In this document: piece after piece, positions 1 through 9,015 of the stretch
How the letters are laid out: every line of letters begins with the position of its first letter
Numbering within the stretch: the first letter of the stretch is position 1
Assembly (NCBI GenBank): GCA_963676725.1
Contig: OY781463.1
Span: 1,922,001-1,986,000, forward strand
DNA: 64,000 nt
Direction: 5' to 3'
DNA from: G963662905 sp963676725
GTDB lineage: Bacteria; Bacteroidota; Bacteroidia; Bacteroidales; WRLA01
The notes under the pieces: generated by a model
What the model was told of the DNA's origin: nothing
The model's input: only the letters and a program-made list of their open reading frames with translations
Databases searched by the model: none
Translations under genes and position numbers: made by a program

Positions 1-1386
1 AGGAATATAATTTTGGATATTGGCTATAGAAACAAAAGTAGCCCCATTTGTAAAATCACTTAAACTACCCTCGTCTAGGTCTCCATCCTCATTAGCCATT
101 TCAATAGCACCTGTAATTGTTCCATAGATATATGTTTTATCATTATTAATAATGCTGTTCCTAGATCCTGTTCCGGTGATGATATTCGAGGTCTCAAAAT
201 CATCATCACAAACCATTTGTGAGGCATCATTTAAGGTAATATTAGCCCAAACCTCCAGCTTCTTTGTTGTATACAAATAAGCAGAGTTCATTTCAAAATT
301 ATCGTTATTGATTTCAACATGGTCGCCGGCAGTTATAATACAGTTGTTTTGGCATGTGGCGTTTGCATTGAAATATATTTTCTTATCGACGTAAATTTTG
401 CCGCTATTCACAAAATAATCATTGATTTCCATATGGTCGTCAATATTAAGGATGCCATAATTTGTGAAGCTCTCATTATTGGTAACTTCTCCGCCAAAAT
501 CAATGGTTCCATGATTGGTGAAAAATCCATTATTTTGATAATCTCCTGTAAGGCTTACATCATCAGAATAGTTAATAAAACTAGTGCTGCTTCCATTCAT
601 GATTAATTTGCGGCCAATAACAGTTGCTGTTTCATAAATTGTAAGGGATGCATCGCCATAATCAAGTTTGATATCTTTATTTGGATTATTGGAGTTGCCC
701 ATAATCAATGTCCCTCCTTCGGCAACAATAATATGGCAATCCGTTCCTAAAGTAGTTGATTGGGTAATATTAGCTGTACCGCATATAATGAGAGTTCCTC
801 CACCTGACCAAGCTTGCCATGTTATTTTTCCGGTAAAAGATGCCGGAACACAATAAGTCTGCCCACCGGAAATTGTATAATTGTCGTTGCCTGTAACAAC
901 TATATCACAACCATCTGTACAACCGGGGCCATCAGCTATTTCTTTAAACTGGGCAGTTGCTTTCAAATCGGTGAAGACATGCTCTACTTTTGCATTTGCA
1001 ATGGCAACAGCAACAGTTTCTTTTCCTCCGGCAGCATTGCTGCGCACCAGATATACCTCTTTAATATAGCTGGGAATTTCTACAGTAGTCGTGTAGTTCT
1101 TGTCTTTACTGAACGAACCTGATAAAATAAGGCTACCGGCATTTGCTGGATCACCCAAATAAAGGCTTACTTTCTGATATCCTTTATATTCCTGACTAAC
1201 ATCCAAACCAATATTAACATCGATCTTTTGTGTCGTTGACCAATCAAAATCCTGAGGGATTTTCAGATCTTCGATTGAAGATGCTGTAGTGGTGTTGTTA
1301 TTGTCATCCAAATCCTTTTTCATACATGAGGTCGAAAAGAAGATTAGGCTTGTAATGCTTAGAAAGATTAAAATTTGCTTTTTCAT
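1..1386 (-). CDS. LruC-like surface lipoprotein, 3' end missing
   Basis: The reading frame is open from an ATG at 1386 to the window edge, about 462 codons without a stop, so the C-terminus lies outside. The N-terminus is a lipoprotein signal (MKKQILIFLS then FFSTSC, Cys21), which puts the protein in the outer membrane or on the surface. The segment IPQDFDWSTTQKIDVNI near residue 45 resembles the start of the mature region of Bacteroidota LruC-domain proteins. The visible remainder is rich in Asn, Thr and Gly with repeated short beta-strand-like units (NNGFFTNHGTIDFGG, NNESFTNYGILNIDD), suggesting a beta-helix or adhesin-like fold. The LruC domain itself would lie in the missing part, so the family name is inference. 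Alone on its strand, with its own promoter-like box at 1418. Confidence 0.72.
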   Translation of the reverse strand, partial: MKKQILIFLSITSLIFFSTSCMKKDLDDNNNTTTASSIEDLKIPQDFDWSTTQKIDVNIGLDVSQEYKGYQKVSLYLGDPANAGSLILSGSFSKDKNYTTTVEIPSYIKEVYLVRSNAAGGKETVAVAIANAKVEHVFTDLKATAQFKEIADGPGCTDGCDIVVTGNDNYTISGGQTYCVPASFTGKITWQAWSGGGTLIICGTANITQSTTLGTDCHIIVAEGGTLIMGNSNNPNKDIKLDYGDASLTIYETATVIGRKLIMNGSSTSFINYSDDVSLTGDYQNNGFFTNHGTIDFGGEVTNNESFTNYGILNIDDHMEINDYFVNSGKIYVDKKIYFNANATCQNNCIITAGDHVEINNDNFEMNSAYLYTTKKLEVWANITLNDASQMVCDDDFETSNIITGTGSRNSIINNDKTYIYGTITGAIEMANEDGDLDEGSLSDFTNGATFVSIANIQNYIP

Positions 1387-1417
1387 ATTTAGATATTTTG
1401 GTCTTATTATAATAAAT

Positions 1418-1425
1418 CAAAGATA
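1418..1425 (-). promoter_or_regulatory. -7 box of LruC-like gene
   Basis: On the minus strand this reads TATCTTTG, a perfect match to the Bacteroidota -7 consensus TAnnTTTG, about 32 bp before the ATG at 1386. No clear TTTG -33 box is seen at the usual spacing. Confidence 0.4.
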
Positions 1426-1906
1426 CTACCAAAAAACGCGAAAAACCAGCCAAAATTAGTATTCGTGGCTATTAAAACAATAAATGTTATGCAATCAAGT
1501 GTTTAGATGGAAATAAAACATTAGTTCAATTGATTTTTCACAAAAATCGCGTCATTTCAATCTAATAAATATTCCAATATATGGACAATCAATTCAAAAT
1601 GGTTCTATTTTCCCCAATTAATTGAGGCTATTTTCTCAGTACTTTCTGAAATAATTATTTTTGATAAATATTTTTCAATTCTTGTGAAATACCTGATTCC
1701 AGAAATGAAGCAATAAATGACACTTTTAAGGATTCGTTTTAGGTTCATTCTTTGAGCAAGCCATTCAATTTTTAAACAAAAACATTATTTGCCCAATTCA
1801 TTTTGCTCTTTTCTAAACAATTCCCTCAACAAACTGTTATTTAGATATTAGATTATCAGACAGATATGTCTTTATTTAGATTCATTCTGTTTAAAATTTG
1901 TCAAAA
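1426..1906. other. AT-rich intergenic region, divergent promoters
   Basis: No credible gene, tRNA or long inverted repeat is visible. The stretch separates the minus-strand lipoprotein from the plus-strand tyrosine-catabolism genes and must carry the promoter of the latter, but no good TAnnTTTG box could be picked out near 1907. Confidence 0.5.
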
Positions 1907-3064
1907 ATGCCACATTATCAGAAACTTGGAAACATCCCTGCAAAACGCCATACACAATTCCGGAAACCGGACGGAGGATTATACAGCGAACAATTGGTTT
2001 CTACCGAAGGTTTTTCAGCCGAATACTCTTTAACCTACCATAATTATCCTCCAACTCAGGTTCTCGCTATTGAAGAACCTATAGATGCAACACCCGATTA
2101 TGCCATTGAAAAGAATATGCAGCATAGAAGTTTTGCCGGTTTCAATTTACCCGAAGAGGATGATTATCTACAAAGTCGGAATATTGTATTAGGAAACAAT
2201 GATTTACACATTCTTTTGGCCGCGCCTCGAAATTCAATGAGGGATTATTTTTTCAAAAATAGCCAAGCTGATGAAATGATTTTTGTGCATGAAGGATCCG
2301 GCACACTAAAAACAATGTATGGCGAAATTGAATTTTCCTATGGCGATCATCTGATGATTCCGAGAGGTGTTATTTATCAAATGCATTTTAATGGAACTCA
2401 GAATCGGCTTTTTATTGTAGAGTCCTTCTCCCCGATCCGTTACCCAAAACGATATATGAATGATGTAGGGCAATTGCTCGAGCACAGCCCATTTTGCGAA
2501 CGCGATATTAGGCCACCGAGAAACCTGAAAACGCATGATGAAAAAGGCGACTTTCAAATAATGATAAAAAGGGACAATACTCTCTTTCCCTATCATTTAG
2601 CATCACATCCTTTTGATGTTGTTGGCTGGGATGGATATCATTATCCCTATGCCTTTAATATTAAGGATTTCGAGCCAATAACAGGGCGTTTACACCAACC
2701 ACCGCCAGTTCATCAAACCTTTGAGGGACATAATTTTGTGACCTGCGCATTTGTTCCCCGACTATACGATTATCACCCCTTAAGCATTCCCGCTCCATAC
2801 AACCATAGTAATGTCGATTCTGATGAAGTGCTTTATTATGTCGATGGTGATTTTATGAGCCGCAAGAGCGTTAGCAGGGGAATGATCAGTTTGCATCCTA
2901 CAGGAATTCCTCATGGGCCGCATCCGGGTACAGTGCAGAAAAGCATAGGAGCAGAAAAAACAGAAGAGCTTGCCGTGATGGTAGATACTTTTAAACCCCT
3001 AAAAATCACAAAACAAGCACTGAATATTGAAGATAAAGATTATTATAAATCATGGATAGATTAA
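1907..3064 (+). CDS. hmgA: homogentisate 1,2-dioxygenase
   Basis: Fe(II) dioxygenase that opens the ring of homogentisate to 4-maleylacetoacetate with O2, in tyrosine/phenylalanine breakdown in the cytoplasm. The start MPHYQKLGNIPAKRHTQF and the PDGGLY segment are typical of the bacterial family. The C-terminal cupin carries the PPPVHQTFEGHNFVTCAFVPR stretch in pieces (H..FEG, CAFVPRLYDYHP) and ISLHPTGIPHGPHPG, which supply the metal and substrate His/Glu residues. I chose the ATG at 1907 over a TTG nine bases upstream because it matches the usual N-terminus; the product is 385 residues. First of three genes with 12 and 11 bp gaps to hppD and fahA. Confidence 0.95.
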   Translation: MPHYQKLGNIPAKRHTQFRKPDGGLYSEQLVSTEGFSAEYSLTYHNYPPTQVLAIEEPIDATPDYAIEKNMQHRSFAGFNLPEEDDYLQSRNIVLGNNDLHILLAAPRNSMRDYFFKNSQADEMIFVHEGSGTLKTMYGEIEFSYGDHLMIPRGVIYQMHFNGTQNRLFIVESFSPIRYPKRYMNDVGQLLEHSPFCERDIRPPRNLKTHDEKGDFQIMIKRDNTLFPYHLASHPFDVVGWDGYHYPYAFNIKDFEPITGRLHQPPPVHQTFEGHNFVTCAFVPRLYDYHPLSIPAPYNHSNVDSDEVLYYVDGDFMSRKSVSRGMISLHPTGIPHGPHPGTVQKSIGAEKTEELAVMVDTFKPLKITKQALNIEDKDYYKSWID

Positions 3065-3076
3065 GTAAATAAACCA

Positions 3077-4177
3077 ATGGAACCAAACAATGATTTCCTT
3101 CCGATAAACGGAACAGACTATGTCGAATTTTATGTAGGGAATGCCAAACAAGCAGCATTTTATTACCAAACAGCTTTTGGATTTCAACCCTTGGCCTATG
3201 CCGGACTAGAAACCGGTTTAAGCGACAGGGCGAGTTATGTTTTGCGCCAGGGAAAAATTACGCTTGTTTTCACAACAGCGCTGATTCCTGAGCACGAAAT
3301 TGCACAGCATTGCAACCTACATGGCGATGGTGTTAAAATGGTTGCCCTTTGGGTAGATGACGCCCGAAAATCTTGGGAAGAAACAACAAAAAGGGGTGCT
3401 CAATCCTTTCAAGAACCTGAAGTCCTCACTGATAAACATGGTGAAGTAGTTGTCTCCGGCATTCACACTTATGGCGAAACGATACATCTTTTTGTTGAGC
3501 GTAAAAACTATTCCGGTGTTTTCCTGCCGGGATATCGTGCCTGGAAACCTGAATACAAAACAGAAGAAACAGGCCTGAAATATATCGATCATATGGTGGG
3601 AAATGTCGATTGGGGACAAATGAATACCTGGGTAGATTTTTATGCCAATGTTATGGGATTCAGTCAATTGGTTTCTTTTGACGATAAAGACATCTCCACA
3701 GAATATACCGCCTTGATGAGCAAGGTGATGAGCAATGGCAATGGCCGGATTAAATTCCCAATCAATGAACCCGCTGAGGGCAAGAAAAAATCGCAAATTG
3801 AAGAATATATTGATTTTTATCATGGTTCGGGTGTACAGCATATTGCTATGGCCACGGATAATATCCTGAAAACGGTCTCCGACTTACGCAAAAGGGGCAT
3901 TGAATTCCTTATTGTTCCTGATTCCTATTACGATACGCTTAGAGAAAGGGTTGGCGCGATCGATGAAGAGCTGGAAGCCTTGAAATCATTAAATATCCTT
4001 GTTGATCGTGACGATGAAGGCTATCTGCTTCAGATTTTCACAAAACCCGTCGAAGACAGACCAACGGTTTTCTATGAAATTATTCAAAGAAAAGGCGCCA
4101 AATCTTTTGGAAAAGGAAATTTTAAAGCACTCTTTGAAGCCATTGAACTGGAACAGCAAAGTCGTGGAACCCTTTAA
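3077..4177 (+). CDS. hppD: 4-hydroxyphenylpyruvate dioxygenase
   Basis: Converts 4-hydroxyphenylpyruvate and O2 to homogentisate, the substrate of the preceding gene. The 366-residue length is normal. Two vicinal-oxygen-chelate domains are visible: an N-terminal one (VEFYVGNAKQAAFYY) and a C-terminal catalytic one with iron-ligand regions YIDHMVGNV (first His), GVQHIAMATDN (second His) and the final Glu in the FYEIIQRKG strand. The C-terminal helix with GKGNFKALFEAIELEQ is diagnostic. It lies 12 bp after hmgA, consistent with one transcript. Confidence 0.95.
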   Translation: MEPNNDFLPINGTDYVEFYVGNAKQAAFYYQTAFGFQPLAYAGLETGLSDRASYVLRQGKITLVFTTALIPEHEIAQHCNLHGDGVKMVALWVDDARKSWEETTKRGAQSFQEPEVLTDKHGEVVVSGIHTYGETIHLFVERKNYSGVFLPGYRAWKPEYKTEETGLKYIDHMVGNVDWGQMNTWVDFYANVMGFSQLVSFDDKDISTEYTALMSKVMSNGNGRIKFPINEPAEGKKKSQIEEYIDFYHGSGVQHIAMATDNILKTVSDLRKRGIEFLIVPDSYYDTLRERVGAIDEELEALKSLNILVDRDDEGYLLQIFTKPVEDRPTVFYEIIQRKGAKSFGKGNFKALFEAIELEQQSRGTL

Positions 4178-4188
4178 TATTGAAGAAA

Positions 4189-5457
4189 ATGATCAAAGCA
4201 AATAACCCAAATCTCAAAAGCTGGATAGAAGTTCCGGATAAAAGTGATTTCCCGATTCAAAATATTCCTTTTGGCGTCTTTAGCCTAAAAAATGAGCAAT
4301 TACGATGTGGTACACGCATTGGCGATCAGGTGATTGACCTGGCAATGCTTGAGGCCGAAGGATTTTTTAGTGATCTCTTAAGCGTTCAGGTTTTTAATCA
4401 ATCAACATTGAACGCTTTTATGGAATTGGGAAAGGAATACTGGTCTGCAGTGCGCCAAAGGATTAGTGAGCTTTTTTCTGATGACAATCCAAAAATAAGG
4501 GATAATGAAGCACTCAGGCAATATTTAATTCATGATCTGGATGCCGTCCAAATGCACCTCCCTGTTCGTATTGGTGATTATACAGATTTCTATAGCAGTC
4601 GCGAGCATGCCACCAATGTGGGAATCATGTTCCGCGATCCTGATAAGGCTTTATTACCAAATTGGTTGCATATTCCTGTGGCATACCATGGCCGAAGCTC
4701 AAGCATTGTTGTGAGCGGAACGGATATTCATCGCCCCAAAGGCCAATTATTGCCCAAAGATGCAGATAAGCCCGTATTTGGACCAAGCAAACTCCTTGAT
4801 TTTGAATTGGAAATGGCTTTTGTACTTGGAAAAGGAAACGAGCTTGGTGAGCCTATCAGTATTGAAAATGCCGAAGACCATATTTTTGGAATGGTTATTT
4901 TCAATGATTTGTCGGCCAGGGATATCCAAAAATGGGAATACGTTCCTTTAGGACCCTTTCTCGGTAAGAATTTTGGGAGCGTTATTTCTCCATGGATTGT
5001 ACCCCTTGAAGCACTGGAGCCATTCAGAACATCGGGGCCGGAGCAAGAGCCCGAAGTGCTGCCTTATTTAAAACTTGAAGGCGAAAATACTTTTGATATC
5101 CATCTTGATGTTTCTTTGCAACCTAATAAAGGTATTGAAAATCAAATATGTACATCAAACTTCAAATACCTTTACTGGAATATGGCGCAACAGTTGGCCC
5201 ATCATACGGTGAATGGTTGCAATATGAACAGCGGCGATATGTGTGCCAGTGGAACCATAAGCGGTCCAGCACCAAATGAATTTGGCAGTATGCTGGAGTT
5301 AAGTTGGGGCGGAAAAAATACAATCACCCTGAATGATGGTTCCGAACGCAAATTTATTCACGATGATGATACAATAATTATGCGTGCCTGGAGTGAAAAA
5401 GACGGAATTCGCATTGGTTTTGGTGAAAGCAGGTGCAAAATCCTTGCTGCAAAATAA
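4189..5457 (+). CDS. fahA: fumarylacetoacetase
   Basis: Hydrolyses fumarylacetoacetate to fumarate and acetoacetate, the last step of the homogentisate pathway. The protein has the N-terminal FAH domain (SDFPIQNIPFGVF) and the C-terminal FAA hydrolase fold with metal-binding segments around DYTDFYSSREHATNVG, LDFELEMAFVLGKGN and FNDLSARDIQKWEYVPLGPF. The ATG at 4189 is preferred to a TTG at 4180 because it gives the standard MIKANNPNLKSWIEV start and 422 residues. It follows hppD by 11 bp and is closed by a strong terminator at 5462. No maleylacetoacetate isomerase gene is nearby. Confidence 0.95.
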   Translation: MIKANNPNLKSWIEVPDKSDFPIQNIPFGVFSLKNEQLRCGTRIGDQVIDLAMLEAEGFFSDLLSVQVFNQSTLNAFMELGKEYWSAVRQRISELFSDDNPKIRDNEALRQYLIHDLDAVQMHLPVRIGDYTDFYSSREHATNVGIMFRDPDKALLPNWLHIPVAYHGRSSSIVVSGTDIHRPKGQLLPKDADKPVFGPSKLLDFELEMAFVLGKGNELGEPISIENAEDHIFGMVIFNDLSARDIQKWEYVPLGPFLGKNFGSVISPWIVPLEALEPFRTSGPEQEPEVLPYLKLEGENTFDIHLDVSLQPNKGIENQICTSNFKYLYWNMAQQLAHHTVNGCNMNSGDMCASGTISGPAPNEFGSMLELSWGGKNTITLNDGSERKFIHDDDTIIMRAWSEKDGIRIGFGESRCKILAAK

Positions 5458-5461
5458 TACC

Positions 5462-5524
5462 CACCTCCCGCTCCTATGTCCTGAGCGGTCATGGATGTAG
5501 ATAAAGCGGGAGGTGTTTTTTTTT
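5462..5524 (+). terminator. rho-independent terminator after fahA
   Basis: CACCTCCCGCT at 5462-5472 pairs perfectly with AGCGGGAGGTG at 5505-5515 and is followed directly by nine T. The 32-base loop is long for a terminator but the 11-bp GC-rich stem and T tract are convincing. Confidence 0.85.
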
Positions 5525-5538
5525 AAAACAACATTATT

Positions 5539-6402
5539 ATGAAGATGAAAAGTATTTCGATGGAGCAATTGGCAATGCCCCAATTACACCGTATTTTATT
5601 GGGAGCTATTGCCCCAAGACCTATTGCTTTCGCGAGTACTGTTGATAAAAACGGAATCGTAAACTTATCGCCATTCAGTTTTTTCAATGCCTTTGGAGTA
5701 AATCCTACAACATTGATATTCAGCCCTTCAAGACGAGGGCGCGACAATACGGTAAAGCATACCTATGAAAATATTAAGGAAATTCCTGAGGTTGTAATTA
5801 ATGTTGTCAGTTTTGATATTGTGGAACAAATGAGCCTCGCTTCCGCTGAATACCCAAAAGGCGTTGATGAATTTCTTAAAGCGGGCCTTACTCCTATCGC
5901 TTCGGAAAAAATCAGGCCGCCACGTGTTCTGGAATCCCCAGTACAATTCGAATGCCGTGTGCGCGAAGTGATCGAAACCGGAGACAAAGGTGGTGCGGCA
6001 AATCTAATTATTTGTGAAGTTTTGCAGATCCATTTGCATGAAAATATTTTGGATGCCAATGGGGAAATAAACAATGAAAAAATTAATCTGGTCGGAAGGC
6101 TTGGTGGTGATTTATATTGCCATACAACAGGCAGTGCTGCTTTTTCCATTCAAAAGCCTATTGGTAAAAATTGCATCGGTATTGATCAATTGCCCGAAAA
6201 TATTCGTTTTAGCAAATCACTCACTGGCAATGAATTAGGCAAAATGGGGAATTTGGAAAACCTTCCACAGCCTGCTGAACTAAAGGCGATAAAAATAAAA
6301 TATCCATCTTTGGATGCTGAGATGGCGGTAAACAGGGCGAAAAAACTCCTGACTGAAAATCAATCTTTTGAGGCTCTCTGCCTTCTAATGGCTGCTTATT
6401 AA
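5539..6402 (+). CDS. flavin reductase-like FMN-binding protein
   Basis: A 287-residue protein of the flavin-reductase-like (DIM6/NTAB) family. The N-terminal half has GAIAPRPIAFASTVDKNGIVNLSPFSFFN, the usual FMN-binding signature of this family read in two pieces, followed by NPTTLIFSP and the AEYPKGVDEF motif. The C-terminal roughly 80 residues (after TGSAAFSIQ) are family-specific and helical. Related genes are often found beside hmg genes in Bacteroidota (general knowledge), which suggests a linked redox role, but the substrate is unknown. A terminator separates it from fahA, so it probably has its own promoter or depends on readthrough. Confidence 0.82.
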   Translation: MKMKSISMEQLAMPQLHRILLGAIAPRPIAFASTVDKNGIVNLSPFSFFNAFGVNPTTLIFSPSRRGRDNTVKHTYENIKEIPEVVINVVSFDIVEQMSLASAEYPKGVDEFLKAGLTPIASEKIRPPRVLESPVQFECRVREVIETGDKGGAANLIICEVLQIHLHENILDANGEINNEKINLVGRLGGDLYCHTTGSAAFSIQKPIGKNCIGIDQLPENIRFSKSLTGNELGKMGNLENLPQPAELKAIKIKYPSLDAEMAVNRAKKLLTENQSFEALCLLMAAY

Positions 6403-6417
6403 CTGTAATTTTCGCCC

Positions 6418-6906
6418 CTAATCATTTTTGGATTTTGTTTTCACAAATAGTGCCACAATAGCAGAAGTAATAATACCCATAATTGGCGCAGCTATAAGGC
6501 TTTGAATGATATAATTATTTAGATTAAAATAGGCTTCCGCTGCATCCTGCTCCATTAATCCGGTGGAAACGCTATAAGCAATTACATTATTAAAATAATC
6601 GGGTGTGATTATGGTGGCCGTTATAAATTGGGTTAACGGACTTAATACAGTAACAATAAGCGAAATAACAAGGCCTGTAATAAATCCCTGCTTATAGCTC
6701 ATGCTGCCTCCGTAATCATTTTTCCGCTTATCGCGCAATGCAGAAACATAGATAGCAATTGCAGGCAGAACAAATAAATTTGTGAGATAAGGATGCAAAT
6801 CAATATGTGCATCATGCAAGCCAGCAAGTCGTTCCAGCAACATCCATAATAATCCGGCAAGGGCAAAAATAATTCCCCATTTCAATTCTATTTTTATGTT
6901 TTTCAT
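6418..6906 (-). CDS. DUF4199 family membrane protein
   Basis: A 162-residue integral membrane protein with four predicted helices: WGIIFALAGLLWMLL, LFVLPAIAIYVSAL, FITGLVISLIVTVLSP and AAPIMGIITSAIVALF. The pattern, including YKQGFITGLVIS after the second helix, matches DUF4199 proteins, common in Bacteroidota and of unknown function. Its ATG overlaps the stop codon of the preceding DUF1801 gene by one base (TAATG), indicating translational coupling. Confidence 0.8.
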   Translation of the reverse strand: MKNIKIELKWGIIFALAGLLWMLLERLAGLHDAHIDLHPYLTNLFVLPAIAIYVSALRDKRKNDYGGSMSYKQGFITGLVISLIVTVLSPLTQFITATIITPDYFNNVIAYSVSTGLMEQDAAEAYFNLNNYIIQSLIAAPIMGIITSAIVALFVKTKSKND

Positions 6907-7364
6907 TATTTGCGTTTTATGTTTTGTTCATAAAGATTGATCCATTCTTGAGGAGTCATTTTTGATGCCAATACACCAATAAGCTGATAAGGGATTTCTT
7001 GCTTTGGCTTAAAACGAATGCAGCTCTTACCCATATCGATTTTTTTTGCACCCACTTTTTTATATTCGTCCAAAAACCAGCCCATCAGAATTTTATCTGT
7101 ATAAATACCCATATGATAGAGTGCTATATGATTCTTTTGCGATGCAATATGAATAAATGGTAAAGGCGATTCCGGTTTCGCATGATAACCTGCAGGATAA
7201 AGCGAATGGGGCACATCAAATGCAATCATCCCATAACTCATTCCTTCCTGAAATCCTTCTGGCAAATGATCTTTTATTGCTGCCCTTAATTTGCTTATTA
7301 TTAACTGACGATCTTCTGGTAATTGCTCAATATATTCTTCCGGATTTGTTGCTTTTGAAGTCAT
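6906..7364 (-). CDS. DUF1801 family protein
   Basis: A 152-residue soluble protein of the DUF1801 (YdhG-like) fold. Visible signatures are the N-terminal YIEQLPEDRQLIISKLRAAIKDHLP helix, the GMSYGMIAFDVP strand, and HIALYHMG followed by KKIDMGKSCIRFK, the usual core of the family. The function is unknown; structures of relatives resemble frataxin-like folds. It is the first gene of a two-gene operon with the DUF4199 gene. Confidence 0.82.
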   Translation of the reverse strand: MTSKATNPEEYIEQLPEDRQLIISKLRAAIKDHLPEGFQEGMSYGMIAFDVPHSLYPAGYHAKPESPLPFIHIASQKNHIALYHMGIYTDKILMGWFLDEYKKVGAKKIDMGKSCIRFKPKQEIPYQLIGVLASKMTPQEWINLYEQNIKRK

Positions 7365-7451
7365 AAAATTTAGTTTTAATCAAGGACTACTACTAAAAAC
7401 AAAGCAGACAAATATTTGTTTAATAACGAAATTGATAGATAAAGCTATAGT

Positions 7452-8444
7452 TTAGATAAGCTTATTTAAAACTTTTATAATAAGGATATTATATTTTAAA
7501 AAATAACAAAGGTTTTTTACTTTTGCCATATCACAAACCAAGTCCCCTCTCTTGTATTGAGCCAAACGAAAAACGCCTCCACTCCTATTCTGGCAATGGA
7601 TTAATTGTTCTGAAGCAAGCTTAGCCAAGGCAAAAATTACAGATAACTGATAGAGGCTTTTGCGAATATTTTTTTTGCTGTAAGGCAAGTTTAAATACTG
7701 GCGATAGAGTTTGTTTATCTGATCATCTATTACTCTTACGCTCTTTTTCATATCAGTTGTATTTGTGAACAAACTCTGCTGCCCTTCCACAGAGTCTTTA
7801 TAGATATCAAAAAGATCGTTAATCAACTGAATTAGGGAACCAAGCCTATGAACGGCATCCCTTTCTCCGGCAAGCAAAGGATGGCTGAGTTGCAGGCGCA
7901 GCAATAATGTAGATGCACCACCTTTATTGTATGTAATTTTTAATAATTCTTTTTCAGATAACTTTTCTGTCTGAAACTGCTTTATACTCTCATCCTGTGC
8001 GTTTAAGACATCTTGAAGCACATCAAATACTTCCGGATTCTTTTGTTCCGAAAGACTCTTAAAAAGAAAACGTGCATAAATCAGAGTAAGGTTATCTGTG
8101 GGTTCATTGGCACGGAGCGTCTGTATAATTTCTTTAGAAGAAAGCTTTGCCTCATCTGTAAAATCATCGATAAAGGGCGTTATTGCCGCGAGATAAATAC
8201 AATTTTGCTGCTCCTTTTTATTGGGTTTTTCGCCTCTAAGCGTACAAAAACTATTGAAAACAAAGCTATTGATAAATGTATATGCTTTGATGCGCTTGAG
8301 CTTCCCTGCATCAATAGGTGCATTATTTGTACCGGGAAGCTTTTGCAATTGTCGCAGCAAATGCCGTGTTTCTCTTCTACTGCGAAAATACACGCCGGCT
8401 GCTAGCGTCAGGTAGAGATAGATTATGTGAAAAAATTCTTTCAA
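7452..8444 (-). CDS. putative class I isoprenoid synthase
   Basis: A 330-residue, mostly helical protein. Two acidic motifs are placed as in class I isoprenoid/terpene synthases: DDFTDE at residues 93-98 and NDLFDIYKD at 209-217. These are the expected Mg2+-diphosphate ligands facing each other across the helical barrel. The N-terminus is hydrophobic (FFHIIYLYLTLAAGVYF), suggesting membrane association. The only in-frame start before this region is a TTG at 8444; a nearby ATG at 8449 is out of frame and hits a stop. There are no pathway neighbours, so the substrate cannot be named. A regulatory or degenerate relative is possible. Confidence 0.6.
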   Translation of the reverse strand: MKEFFHIIYLYLTLAAGVYFRSRRETRHLLRQLQKLPGTNNAPIDAGKLKRIKAYTFINSFVFNSFCTLRGEKPNKKEQQNCIYLAAITPFIDDFTDEAKLSSKEIIQTLRANEPTDNLTLIYARFLFKSLSEQKNPEVFDVLQDVLNAQDESIKQFQTEKLSEKELLKITYNKGGASTLLLRLQLSHPLLAGERDAVHRLGSLIQLINDLFDIYKDSVEGQQSLFTNTTDMKKSVRVIDDQINKLYRQYLNLPYSKKNIRKSLYQLSVIFALAKLASEQLIHCQNRSGGVFRLAQYKRGDLVCDMAKVKNLCYFLKYNILIIKVLNKLI

Positions 8445-8587
8445 GACATTCTATACATTTAAATCAGTAGCAGAGGATTAAAAACCCTTCATCTGAAGAG
8501 CTTTTCTGTCAGCTGTTGTTTAATAAGCAAATATAGGTGATCTGACAAAACTAGCCCTTGTTTTGCTGTATGTATAATGGAAAAAAT

Positions 8588-8617
8588 AAAAACAGCAAAC
8601 AAAATATTGCTGTTTTT
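8588..8617. terminator. bidirectional terminator-like hairpin
   Basis: AAAAACAGCAA (8588-8598) and TTGCTGTTTTT (8607-8617) form a perfect 11-bp stem with an 8-base loop and A/T tracts on both sides. It lies upstream of the isoprenoid-synthase gene and ends no annotated gene, so it may be a leftover of a lost gene. Confidence 0.5.
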
Positions 8618-8720
8618 AATGCATCTAGGTAAGCGGCGAGAAAAAATGAATGAAGTCAAACCGTGAGTTCGAATCTACAGCAAATCACGTAATGCTCAGT
8701 CTGTTAGCCTGACACAGCAA

Positions 8721-8743
8721 AACCCAATGCAACGCATTGGGTT
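8721..8743. repeat. dispersed palindrome, copy 1
   Basis: AACCCAATGC, three bases, GCATTGGGTT. The same palindrome recurs at 22381-22405 with a different loop, and in both places it neighbours a GCCTGACA/TCAGGC motif. It behaves as a short dispersed intergenic repeat. Confidence 0.6.
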
Positions 8744-8960
8744 ATAATAATTAAGAATAAAGGCAGGCTATACGTCTGCAACAATCCGCTTTTCCCGATT
8801 GTATAGGCCAGCACATACCTTTATGAATTGGACCTAATAATTTTGTTTTTATTGCAGAAGCAGCATTTCCGATAATAAGTTGATTTACAGAGCTATAAAC
8901 AAGAGGATAATACTGCATCCATAACAATAAATAAATCTGTGATTTCTGGATTTTTATTTG

Positions 8961-8968
8961 TAATTTTG
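8961..8968 (+). promoter_or_regulatory. -7 box of GLUG surface-protein gene
   Basis: TAATTTTG fits the Bacteroidota -7 consensus TAnnTTTG, 48 bp before the ATG at 9016. A matching -33 box is not clear. Confidence 0.35.
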
Positions 8969-9015
8969 GAAGCAAAGTAGGGTTTGAACATTATTTTCAA
9001 TCAAAAAAAAGCATT

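Larger units (their letters stand above)
8445..9015. other. intergenic region with repeats
   Basis: About 570 bp without a supportable gene. It holds a terminator-like hairpin, the dispersed palindrome and, near 8961, a possible promoter for the surface protein at 9016. A short minus-strand frame at 8751-8975 shows no recognisable domain. Confidence 0.5.

Noticed and set aside
8655..8700. tRNA-like T-arm text (GTTCGAATC) after a hairpin
   Set aside because: No acceptor, D or anticodon arm can be built around it and the flanking T stem has mismatches. At most a decayed tRNA remnant.
8751..8975. 74-codon minus-strand frame
   Set aside because: No domain, no neighbour on that strand, and it crosses repeat-bearing intergenic DNA.
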